From Sweltsa coloradensis (lineage: Eukaryota; Arthropoda; Insecta; Plecoptera; Chloroperlidae), in the NCBI GenBank assembly GCA_024449915.1, contig JAMZAV010000358.1:1116001-1180000 (forward strand): a DNA stretch of 64,000 nt, written 5' to 3'. Positions within the stretch are counted from its first letter, which is position 1. Each line of letters starts with the position of its first letter. The position numbers and the translations under genes are program-made. The notes under the pieces are model-generated. The model was not told the origin of the DNA and did no database searches. It worked only from the letters and a program-made list of their open reading frames with translations. Shown piece by piece: positions 27,133 to 37,641 of the stretch.

Positions 27133-30100
27133 GGGTCGTTCCATGTCAAATCAACAAACTCATTTTCGGTCACTATCTCCGATTTGAATAATTTTTGGCA
27201 CATGTACTTGTGGCAATGATATCATCATACCCTATTTTTTTTATTTTTTTTCCGTCGAGTAGTTTCAGAGATACAGGGCTACCAATTTTTAAGTCCGCAG
27301 TCTTCCGAGCGCGCGAAAATTCCACGGTTTCTTAAATAAATGTTGACCTCCATGAAGCTATAATGTTGAGTGATAGCTTGAATGAAAGGTAATTTAAATA
27401 TCTATCCAACTACAATAAATAATTGAGTAATTTTACATCAAACAAAATTTATTGTGAATAATGCATGTCTGAGGTCAAAGGTCAATATCATAAAAGCTCC
27501 ATCTTGGATTTAGTTCAGATTTGGAATAAGTGTTGCTTAAACATACTTTCAAGTGCCCACAAAAATTCAGGTTGGGCCACTAACACATTTTTATGTTATA
27601 GTTGATTTAACCATGACATGCACAAGCTTATTAAAGTAGGTAGTACTATATTGTTTATGCACATTTTCATTAATTAGGTGTTGGCATAATTATAGGGGTG
27701 GGTAGGTATGTGTAGGATTTTTAATAGTATGAATTTTTAAAAATTGTCTAGATATATCAATGGCATCTGATGCCCCTCCTAAGTTTAAATCTGGCTACTA
27801 GAAACCCAAAATAGTGGGATTTCCGTGTGTGATATTCTAAGAAGTCTGGGATTTCCAATTCAAACTCTACAATGCCACTCTTATAATGCACTTCAGTTGA
27901 AAGTTGAATGTTGCAAGAGAAGGAAGTTCTGTGCTATGGGTTCAATGTTTTGATTGAAGTTTATGTACCAAATTGATTTAAGCAGTCTTATTAACAATGT
28001 AAGCAGTGTGGATATGGTACAAGCCTTGACATCTAAGAGAAGTGTTTTAGTGTTTTCATGTTTCACAACATTTTCAATCATGTGTTCTATTGGAGTTCAT
28101 AATCAAGAAGCTTGTGATGTCGAGACTCCTTTTAAATGTGCATCTGCCCTTGAAAAGGAGAGTTTATTGTTGCTTAATCAACGCACTAATTGTGACGATA
28201 TATTAAGTGTTTGTATGCTTCACGAGTCAAAATTTTTAAAACATTTTTCTCTCAATCAAAAATCATGTTGTGACCCACTTTTAGTGCATCCACAAGAATC
28301 CAGACGAAAAAGTCTCAGAGAAATAGCTTCTGCTGATGTAGAAAAGTTCAAAGATATTATTAAACTTATACCCGGGAAAAAAATGTGTGTTTCATGTAGA
28401 AAAGCTCTATTAAAAAGATTGAGTGAATACCAGAACCATAAAGAATGTATTGTGTCTCCTGAGAAAAGTGACCACGGTAACATCACAGATGATGACTTTG
28501 TAGTAAAAGAGTTTGAATCAGAAATCATTAACAAGTCTCTTCATTTGCTTGGTGAGTCTCCAATTGATACAACTAAATTAAAAAGTACAGTGTATCCAAA
28601 GAGAAAATTCAACAAAATAAAGTCGCAAGTTAAGAAAAAGCTAAAGATGATTTCACCTGCCGGCTCGGGAATACTTTGTTCATCATCATCAGAAGAGGAA
28701 CAGTGCACAGAAGATAACAACACGATGCTTTTACAACTGAAAGAAAAGTTTAATTCTGCCACAACCAAGAGTGAAAAGATAACTGTTCTTTCTGTACTTC
28801 CTAAAACCTGGAGTGTACGAAGAGTGCAAGAAGAATTTGGAGCATCTAACTATATGGTGAGGAAAACAAAGAAACTAGTAGAAGAGAAGGGCATCCTTGT
28901 TTCTCCAAATCCAAAACCCGGAAAAACTTTGTCAGTTGAAGTTGCCAAGGCCATTCAAGATTTTTATCAAGACGATGATGTGAGCAGACTAATGCCGGGA
29001 ATGAAAGACTATGTATCGGTAAGAATAAACGGAAAAAAGAACACTACCAAAAAAGACTAATTTTAGCTAATTTAAAAGAAATATACTTGGCTTATAAAAC
29101 TAAGTATCCAGAGTCGAAGATAGGATTCTCTAAATTTGCCGAGCTCAGGCCCAAACATTGCATCCTACCAGGAGCATCCGGTACACACGCCGTTTGTGTA
29201 TGTACCGTACATCAAAATGTCAAGTTGATGATGTTGGGAGGTAAATTGGCATTTATGCCCATGCCGGAATCAGGAACAAACTTTCAAACATATCATCACG
29301 TCTTAGCTCAAATGATTTGTAATCCATCTACAACTAATTGTCATCTTGGCAATTGCTCGTTTTGTCCAGGCACAGAAAAAATTAAACATGACCTAGAAAA
29401 CCTCTTTGAAGAACACTTAATTGATGAAGTCACATACAAACAATGGCTGACAACGGACCGATGTGCTTTGGAAACAATTCAAAAGCCAGTAGAGGACTTT
29501 ATCGACAGTTTTGTCGAAAAAGTTGAAGCTCTTCGAAACCATGATTTTATTGCAAAGCAGCAAGCTGCTTTTTTTAAAGACAAAAAAGCAACATTACTGC
29601 CTGGAGAAGTGATAGTTTCTGGAGACTTTGCTGAAAATTATTCCTTCGTAATCCAAAATGCTGCCCAGGGATTTCACTGGAATAATAGTCAGGCTACGCT
29701 GCACCCTTTCGTTTGTTATTACCTAGACGAACCCATCACGGACAGACCAACCTCTCCTTCCCTCCAAGATGAACCCACTCTTAAACATCTCAGTGTTGTG
29801 TTCATTTCTGATTCTCTCATACATGACACTGTCGCTGTGACACATTCCAAAAACGCCTCATACCTCTACTTTGCGAGGAAAATTGGAAATTTAAGTAAAA
29901 TTTTTTACTTTTCTGATGGGGCTGCCTCCCAGTATAAGAATAAAAAGAATTTCCAAAACATTTGCCTCCATGAAATGGACTTCAAGATATCAGCAGAGTG
30001 GCATTTTTTTTGCCACATCTCATGGCAAAGGTCCATGCGACGGAGTGGGTGGAGCAGTCAAACGCTTGGCAGCCAGAGCAAGTTTGCAAAGGCCTGATAA

Positions 30101-31322
30101 TAATCAGATTTTGACACCCCAAGATCTGTTTGATTGGGCAAAAGAAAGTTTAACAAGTAGCATTTTTGTATTTGTTCCAAATGAAGAAATCGAAACTAAC
30201 AGAGAAGCTCTGAATGCAAGGTTTTCAGTTCCTCCAAGCTATTCCTGGAACACGCAGCCTACATGCATTTGTGCCAATCTCTGAGAACACATTACGCGTT
30301 AGGAAGTTTTCAACATCGGCTGACAGTACTGTCGAGGCAATATCATCGAAGACCACCATTTGCATTGAAGACATAAAAGATTTTGTTTCAGTTCATTATG
30401 GTCAGCAATGGTGGCTTGGTTCATTTTAAACAAAAATCTCTGTACAAATGAAGTAAAAGTACGGTTTCTTCATCCACATGGACCTTCTCCATCGTTTACA
30501 TTCCCATCTAAAGATGATGAATTAACCTTGCCTGTAAGTGAAGTCCTCACTTTGCCAAGTGTGGAACCGGGACGATCACTTGGACGTACCTACAAGATAC
30601 CCGATAATGAAAGTGAAGCAGCTACGAGAATGCTTAATGCAAGGTTCCTGAAGTAATTGGTAAGCTAGCCTAAGGAAAACATACCCCGTAGTATTGAAGA
30701 AGAATATTATGCATAATGCAAATAATATTGTAAAATAAAAAATAAAGATCACAAAAAATGTTTATACGTTTTATCATGTAACTTGAGTACAAAACTTCTA
30801 ATGTGTAAAATAGACATACGAACTACAAAAATAGTCATATTAAATTGCATGTATCTTTTGTTTTTATAAGTGGCCCAACCTGAATTTTTATGGCACTTGA
30901 AAGTATGTTTAAGCAACACTTATACCAAATTTGAACTAAATCCAAGATGGAGCTTTTATGATATTGACCTTTGACCTCAGACATGTATTATTCACAATAA
31001 ATTTTGTTTGATGTAAAATAACTCAATTGTTTTACTGTAGTTGGATAGATATTTAAATTACCTTTCATTCAAGCTATCACTCAACATTATAGCTTTATGG
31101 AGTCAACATTTATTAGGAAACCGTGGAATTTTCCCGCGCTCGGAAGACTGGGGGACTTAAAAATTGGTAGCCCTGTATCTCTGAAACTACTTGACCGAAA
31201 AAAAAAAAAAAAATTGGGTATGATGATATCATTGTCACAAGTACATGTGCCAAAAATTATTCAAATCGGAGATGGTCACCAAATTTTTTATTTATTTTGG
31301 TTGATTTGACATGGAATGACCC
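27133..31322 (+). mobile_element. 4.2 kb DNA transposon with about 450-base terminal inverted repeats
   Basis: Bases 27133-27580 and 30870-31322 are inverted copies at roughly 90% identity by eye. The outermost sequence is GGGTCRTTCCATGTCAAATC. Immediate flanks are aaat on both sides (27129-27132, 31323-31326), a possible 4-base target duplication. The interior encodes one transposase-like protein split by frameshifts. Superfamily was not assigned: the long inverted repeats and 4-base duplication could suit Kolobok-type elements, but the duplication is not TTAA. Confidence 0.85.
27954..30656 (+). pseudogene. Transposase-like gene with about four frameshifts
   Basis: The reading frame starts near 27954 and runs 368 codons to 29060. 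It shifts at the A-run near 29033 and continues to about 30003. It shifts again at a T-run (30003-30011), near 30235 and near 30418, ending at 30656. The N-terminal part has a cysteine motif IPGKKMCVSCRKALLKRL; the middle has HCILPGASGTHAVCVC and CHLGNCSFCPG. A catalytic-type FSDGAASQYKN is followed by ATSHGKGPCDGVGG. The C-terminal end has KVRFLHPHGPSPSF. Acidic residues around ISGDFAENY and FSDGAASQ could belong to a DDE site; this is inference. The shifts fall mostly in homopolymers, so decay and sequencing error both fit. Confidence 0.7.
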
Positions 31323-32305
31323 AAATAGGATTTTAGTAGATAAAAAATTGGTCATCACTTTAAAATACACATATTTTTGCCAAAATGACCTTGAAAGAGA
31401 GTTTTGAATTTGCCACTGCTGGATTTGCCTCCCCAATGTCCAAACTCTAGTGACGCTCCTGGCCACAGGTATAAAACTATCAAGTTAAATAAACAAGATG
31501 TGGCTATTATGCACAGCCATTTGTCACTCATAAGTATCTACATTCTACAGCATCATCATTAGGCCTATCTGATGCCACGTCCAACTCTCCGTTGGGTCCG
31601 CATTGAAGACAGACCTCTCAAGTCTCAATCTTCTTCTCCAATCTCCTCCTTGCTGTTCCACATCTTTTCTCACACTATTCTGCCATTGTTGTTGTGGTCT
31701 ACCCCTTGGTTTCTTACAATTCCATCATCCTTTTCAATAATCTCGCTCTTTCCATCCTTTTGTTTTGACAGGTCCGAACCACTTTATTCTTTTCTCTCCA
31801 ATTCGCTCCATTAAATTCCTCATGCCTAATTGATCTACGATATCCTCATTCCGTATTTGGTCCCATCTATAGTCTTACCTGATAATGCTTCTCAAAAACT
31901 TCATATCTAGGGCCTACAGCCTGCACAAGGCTCTCATCCACTGTTGTCATATTCCAAGTCTCCGTTTCATATTCAGTATTGGAACAAAGGTCGGTAGCTG
32001 GTAACCTTGCACTTCTTTGGTATGTACTACATCTCTGTTCCATATGAGGTCTCGGATAGATTGGAATAACCAACAGTTTGCTGCGCCCTTCTTCATATCT
32101 CTGGTTGAATCCTTCCATCGCATGCTACTACACTCCCCACGTAGTACTTAAAATTCTCCACTTGCTTTAAAATCTGTCCTAGTAGATCTGCAAATAACAT
32201 TATTTTCATACATTCTTCTCCGATTCTCTCTACAACACTTTCCTAGTGATTTCGTCCATGACAGTAATGAACAACAGTGGTGACAGTACACTTCCTTGTT
32301 TTAAC

Positions 32306-32789
32306 TAGGGCTGTCAAACGATATGAAAATTCATATCGATAATCGCGCTGAAATAAAAATAATATCGCAATAATATCGTGCCCAAAAAATATCGCGCCGA
32401 TATGGTCATTTGTAATCATATCACGATATATCGGCATAAAACTCGCTTTTCTAGAATTTGCGTCAATTTGAAGTGCGCGCCATCTCAACGCCGGTCGGCG
32501 GCGCAGTTGGCGCGGCAGCCAATATACACAGTAAACACATTGATGCACTCAACGCGCGAAACGCCGAGCAGTAAATGCACCTTTACATAACGAGGAGTCT
32601 TGACTGGTGTTTTGTTTCGGCCTAGGCCAAGTGTTTTACGCGGATACGCTACTGAATTAACAATTATCGCGATATCGCCAGCAATATTGATATCGTACGA
32701 TTATCGCGATACAGCCACCTATATCGCAATAATATCGATAGTCGATATTATCGATAATTATCGATATACGGTTATCGTTGACATCCCTA
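32306..32789. mobile_element. hAT-like MITE inside LINE-A, perfect 8-base TSD
   Basis: It starts TAGGGCTGTCAAACGATA and ends ATCGTTGACATCCCTA. Direct repeats gttttaac (32298-32305, 32790-32797) are identical. Removing it restores the LINE-A reading frame through the SGLKQGSVLSP motif. The interior is rich in ATATCGATAA words. Confidence 0.93.
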
Positions 32790-33115
32790 GTTTTAACCCA
32801 CTCCTAATGTCAAACCACTCTGTAATTCCACCTCTTGTCTTTACAGCACACTTCTAGATTTCGAGTACAACTCAGTTCAGTCAGTTCAATTTATTTAGCA
32901 GTTTCATTACATGGCATACATTTGTTACATTATAACAGCCATAATACATTGTCAACAAGTACACATGACAATCACAGAACACAAAATATACACCAAATAC
33001 TTCATGCTGTTGTCATTAATTTACTGGTAAGTACCAACTGTCCAAGCAACCATACACATTGCCAACTGCCGTGCAGGGCATAACAATAGTAGTAATCACT
33101 TACTCACTTTATAAC

Positions 33116-33116
<1 letters not shown>

Positions 33117-33172
<56 letters not shown>
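33117..33172 (+). repeat. (TAA)n microsatellite
   Basis: An uninterrupted TAA run of about 18 units lies in the LINE-B 3' region. Confidence 0.95.
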
Positions 33173-33400
33173 TAAGAATACCAATTAAAGGTTTATTATT
33201 AAAATTAAGATTAAAAATTGAAAATTAAATTAAAAATTATCATATGACTGTTAATAATAGACTTAAAGACTCTCGGATCTCTCAGATGGTAGCCTTGTAC
33301 ACACCTATTGAGGGGAAATTTAAAATTTAAAAAGCTTCTTAAAACATACTCATGGTAACACATTAAGCCCAAATCTAGAAATCCTCAACTCTATAAACTA

Positions 33401-34017
33401 ATGGCGTTTTCCACTGGACCGCACCGAGTGCGACGTCAGTGCGCACTGAAACGTCACGGTCACGTGATGCACGGCACCAGTGCTGCCCTGAGTGCAACTG
33501 TCAGTGGAATACGATTATTTTTTCAGTACATAATATTGAGTGGCAATCCTCACTATCAATATGTCTTCATACGCAATTGTAGTTGATGAGAATGGGGAAA
33601 AAGTCGAAAGCAATGGCCAATGCATATTATAGCCGTTCCCAACTGGACTGAACAGTAAACAATAAACATAACCTCAAACTAAAATGTTATGCAAATCTAC
33701 CTCTATGTCAGAATACATGTGGACAACCTCTTCTACGTAGTTTGTGATTTCTCTGATACAATTCTGATAATGAATTGATCAACACATCGTCGCTGCTATC
33801 CAACGAAAAGTCGATGAAATGTAACAACACAACCAAATTTCGCGGGTCTACGGTTGCACTGGAAAGATTGCCCTGACCCTCGGAGTCAGTGCGCACTGCG
33901 AGTGCACGGAGCGAGTGTAGTTCGCCCAGTGGAATACGATATTTTTGCACGAGTGCGATTTTCAGCTACCAGTGGAATATGCTACTTGCACTCAGTGCGG
34001 CCAGTGGAAAACGCCAT
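33401..34017. mobile_element. MITE with ATGGCGTTTTCCACTGG ends
   Basis: The ends are exact inverted copies (ATGGCGTTTTCCACTGG and CCAGTGGAAAACGCCAT). The 617-base interior has repeated AGTGCG/CAGTGGAAT words near both ends. No clear target duplication was seen. It lies in LINE-B. Confidence 0.85.
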
Positions 34018-34574
34018 AAAGACAAATACCCAACATATACTCCTTTAATTTAGACTTCAACAGAGTAATACTTTCAGTTGACTTTATATTATCAGGCAAT
34101 TTATTAAAAAACTTTATTCCTGCATTGATTGGAGCCTTTTCTCCCAGTTTTAATTTACCAGCAGCGACAAAAATGTTACCTTTATTTCTCGTCTCATGAT
34201 TGTGAGTGTCGCTACCCTTTGCAAGCTTATGATAGAAATGTTCACGAACATAAAGAATGGAGCAATACACATATTTAGCAGGGACAGTTAAGATTTTGCT
34301 TTCGCTCTTGTTATTATTCCTTTGTTAACTCCTATATTTTGCATCGCAGCCCAAACCTTTTTTCTCTTGAGGCTATCGTGTATCTTTTCGATATCTAGAA
34401 AAGCCATACATAGGTCCTTTTCTCAGTCATGGCACTTTTCCATTAGCTGTCCGAGTGAGAAAATCATGTCCTCCGTCGATCTTCCTCTTCTAAATCCATG
34501 TTGATCTTCTCTTAAATCTCCTTCCATAGGCTAGAGTTTCTAATTCTGCTTTTTTCTATTTTTTTAAAATTGAG

Positions 34575-35131
34575 TGGTCAAGATAGTAGGCGGCCATTAA
34601 TTGATAGCGGCCTATACATACTTGCATATATTACATATTACTATTAGGTGTGTTTTTTAATAGGAACTGTGTGTCTCAGGTGCACCTTGTGATAATTGTC
34701 TCGCTTTTTAATAAGTTAACCAAGTGGAGGGCACAGTGCTCGACCCGGATCCAAGTGCGTGCTCATGGTTGACTCGGTCACGTGACAGGGTCACAAAAAA
34801 ACACCCAGCACACAGTAGATAAGTTAGCACTACCAACACAACCAACTCGTAGAACCAAGCTGTCGCAGGAAGTGGCGCACATTGCACGCCCACAACAGAA
34901 TCAACCATACAAGACAAGTAGGTAAGTAACATTGTCATGGCTATAGATGAGGCCTAATTAACTAGGATAATCTTAAACCATGTTTAAGTAAGCTGCCATC
35001 CTTCTGTACCTTTCCCTCACTGGACCATGTTTGTGTTCCTTGTTTCAAGTATCCTTGTCACTTAGGCCTCATCTGAACCGATGAAAACTGAACAAAAGTA
35101 AGAATTATAAATCAAAAAGGAAGGGCGAACG
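34575..35131. other. Unassigned intergenic sequence
   Basis: No coding or repeat feature is recognised. Several cacgtgac-type words occur near 34790. Confidence 0.35.
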
Positions 35132-35907
35132 CAGTGGCGGCTCGTGGGGTTTAAAATAGGCAGGGCACAATATATTTTAATGTACTTGCGTGGGCTAAAA
35201 GGGGTCTGAGGCGAAGCCCCAGCCCAGCGGAGGCAAAAAATTTTGGCATATATTTAGCTCCAAGACAGCCTTTACAGCGATTTGAGCAAGGGAGAACTAT
35301 ACTCATAACACAAAAATATTTTCAATATTTTGTTGCGCCCCTGGGCTAGAGCCTAGTTAGCCTAATGGTTAATACGGGCCTGGGCACAAATCAGTTATCA
35401 TTTAAAACTGGTAATTTATCTATATTTTTCGACCTTGCTTAAAGTAAAGTTCAGATAATAGCAGCACATGCAAATTTACCTGGTATTTTAATGCCTGTAA
35501 ATAAGTTGTACTCTTCTTTCTTTGGACACTGCGAATTCCTCCATTACCCGCACAACGCAGCAGCGCGTAACGTGTTCTCCTTACAACAGCTCTGGGCCGA
35601 CTAAAATCATGCCCATCCTGCCGGAGTTCCAACGCTTATTGCGAGGCAACGATTCGGCTATTTCCGAATAAAACTGACTGCGCAGGCGCAACCTGGGCGC
35701 AACTTCGTCTAGCACGTAGTAGGCTCACTCGAGTCGAGCGTTGTTTGCCGTTTCCTTACCGCGCGCGCGCTCACATTGAAAATACAAACTATTTGATTTT
35801 ATGTAAATGTGTACCACGACGTCTTCAACTCGTATATGTGAGTGATTGTTGGCGGGAAGAGTAGGAGGGGCACATGCCCCAATGCCCTTATGGTAGAGCC
35901 GCCTCTG
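35132..35907 (+). mobile_element. hAT-type non-autonomous element, CAGTGGCGG end, perfect TSD
   Basis: It starts CAGTGGCGGCTCGTGGGG and ends GTAGAGCCGCCTCTG. Direct repeats ggcgaacg at 35124-35131 and 35908-35915 are identical. A second copy in the other orientation is at 41961-42778. It is 776 bases, with a CpG-rich core near 35580-35780 and no intact ORF. Confidence 0.92.
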
Positions 35908-35915
35908 GGCGAACG

Positions 35916-37347
35916 TTCATGAGAATAGGCTACATAATATTCAACAGGAGTATAACTGGGCACTCGTGGCTATATTCCGTGACCAGCGGAATTATAAAAT
36001 AAAATACAAACAACAGTTGCATGTATTTTAATTTTAAAACAATTTTTGTCTACATAACATACAATTAAAATACAGTATAGTACTACTGACTACCGAGTAA
36101 TACAGTTGAGTCTACTTTGAATTATATGGACAGAAACTTACTATTGGTTACACTTGTCAAATATATATAGCCTCTATTATTATATCACTGAAAATAAATT
36201 TTCTTAAAATAGTACAAGTTAACATGCATTTTTATTAACAACTTGAACAAGCCTTAAAATTACCTTTTTTAAATCCAAAATTTTTTAAATGGAAAGATCT
36301 TAAAAGTGGGCTCGACTGTAATATTCGGAACAATAATCAAACAATTTAAATTACTTAACCTATCGATATGCCTTTAAAATGTGTAACATTGCTTGGCCAC
36401 TACAGTCCACATGTATAATATGTATGCACTACTAGTACAGTATAAAATGTTTTAAAATATGTTGTAAATATTAAATCAAATTAGTTTAACTAAGTAACAA
36501 ATGATTTACGATTAGTACTTTGTAAATAAATGCCTTTTTTTATCTACACACAACACATTATTATTTGGGGTTATCATCATCCTATTAACCAGTAAGTTAT
36601 ATAGGTAGTGTATATGAGTCGACACATCTGGCAAACTTCACAAGTCACAACCTAGAAATGCCGTTCATTTATTCTATCATTGTACACCATGGAATCTGTC
36701 ATTATTGTTCATAATTTATTCATCGCCTCTAAATAACAATACTAAGAGGGCTCAGCCCTTTATTCGATGTCAAGCTTCAAGTATGTAGGGCCTTTAGATT
36801 CTTCTTTAAAAACTAACCCCTGACACACATGCAGTGATAGCACTAATTATTATAACATTTTCTACAGGGAAAAACTAGTATCATTGTGATTTGATAGTCA
36901 AATCAGGCATTGAATCTAGTCCTTTAATATCGATCATTATCACTTTGTTAGTCATGAACTCTACGGACATGCATAGCCTAGCCCTAACGTATGATAACAG
37001 GTTTAGATTTTTAAAGAATAGTGTAACATTTATCATTCCCATCAATAAGCGTTCTATGTACAATAATCAATGCTTAAAAAAGGTTAACGGTAAGCCTATC
37101 TCTAAACAATGTTAGAAAAATAGGTTATGAACTTATGATGATTGATGGCAAAACTATAAACAGTTTTGAAATGAAGGTATAAAAAATGTAAAAGAATTAA
37201 AAGAAAAAGGTCAATCCAATTCATAAAATATTGTTGCTAATAATCCGGAGTCTAATTATCAATCGTACGGGGTATTTAATCGCGAAAGTAGGTCGAGTGT
37301 AATACTGAGAAGCTGAATTACGTCGCCTTAAGATAAAATGCACTTGC
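35916..37347. other. AT-rich sequence downstream of the aminotransferase gene
   Basis: No coding, RNA or repeat signal is seen. Part may be 3' UTR if a distal poly(A) site is used. Confidence 0.35.
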
Positions 37348-37353
37348 TTTATT
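37348..37353 (-). terminator. Alanine aminotransferase poly(A) signal
   Basis: AATAAA on the minus strand lies about 50 bases after the stop codon at 37402, suggesting a short 3' UTR. Confidence 0.6.
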
Positions 37354-37401
37354 GTCCACGTTACTCGCTTTCATTACCGGAGCTGTGTGTATTGCATGGA
37401 C

Positions 37402-37641
37402 TTACTGATAAGCCTTGAGGAATTGCTCATGGAAGGTACGGAATTTACTCAACATAAGCTTGAGTTTCTCTGGCTGGGGTAGGATCGTCGTCCGGAAGTG
37501 ATATGTGCCGGGTTTCTGACCGAAACCAGATCCGGGAACGATGCAGATTCCAGTCTTCTCCAGAAGCTCAAAGGCGTACATTGCATCAGCAGCCATTCCG
37601 GCTGTTTTTGCCTTCGCAATAGCCTTTGCGGGAAGCTGGAT
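37402..37641 (-). CDS. GPT: Alanine aminotransferase exon 7, terminal
   Basis: The acceptor is gttatag|ATC and the stop TAA is at 37404-37402. It encodes [20 protein letters not shown], then [20 protein letters not shown], and ends LKAYQ. There is no peroxisomal SKL-type tail. Confidence 0.95.
   Translation of the reverse strand: MQLPAKAIAKAKTAGMAADAMYAFELLEKTGICIVPGSGFGQKPGTYHFRTTILPQPEKLKLMLSKFRTFHEQFLKAYQ

Larger units (their letters stand above)
32870..34305 (-). mobile_element. LINE-B 3' end (jockey/CR1-like), inserted into LINE-A
   Basis: About 34305-34018 encodes the C-terminal tail of a reverse transcriptase, including YCSILYVREHFYH, DTHNHETRNKGNIF and IKFFNKLPDNI. This is the same tail type as LINE-D at 47802. 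It is 5' truncated and split by a MITE at 33401-34017. The 3' side carries a (TAA)n tract at 33117-33172. Confidence 0.65.
31560..34570 (-). mobile_element. LINE-A remnant (RTE-like), broken by nested insertions
   Basis: Minus-strand reverse-transcriptase pieces lie in order. About 34570-34310 contains QHGFRRGRSTEDMIF and CMAFLDIEK. About 32855-32798 gives GITEWFDIRSGLKQGSVLSP across a MITE insertion and continues to 32240 (LLFITVMDEI). About 32118-31560 holds the C-terminal tail with KPRGRPQQQW. Frameshifts and stops abound. The first two pieces are separated by LINE-B and its MITE. Confidence 0.75.

Noticed and set aside
32243..32857. ORFs within 32306-32789
   Set aside because: They lie inside a MITE defined by a perfect 8-base target duplication and match nothing.
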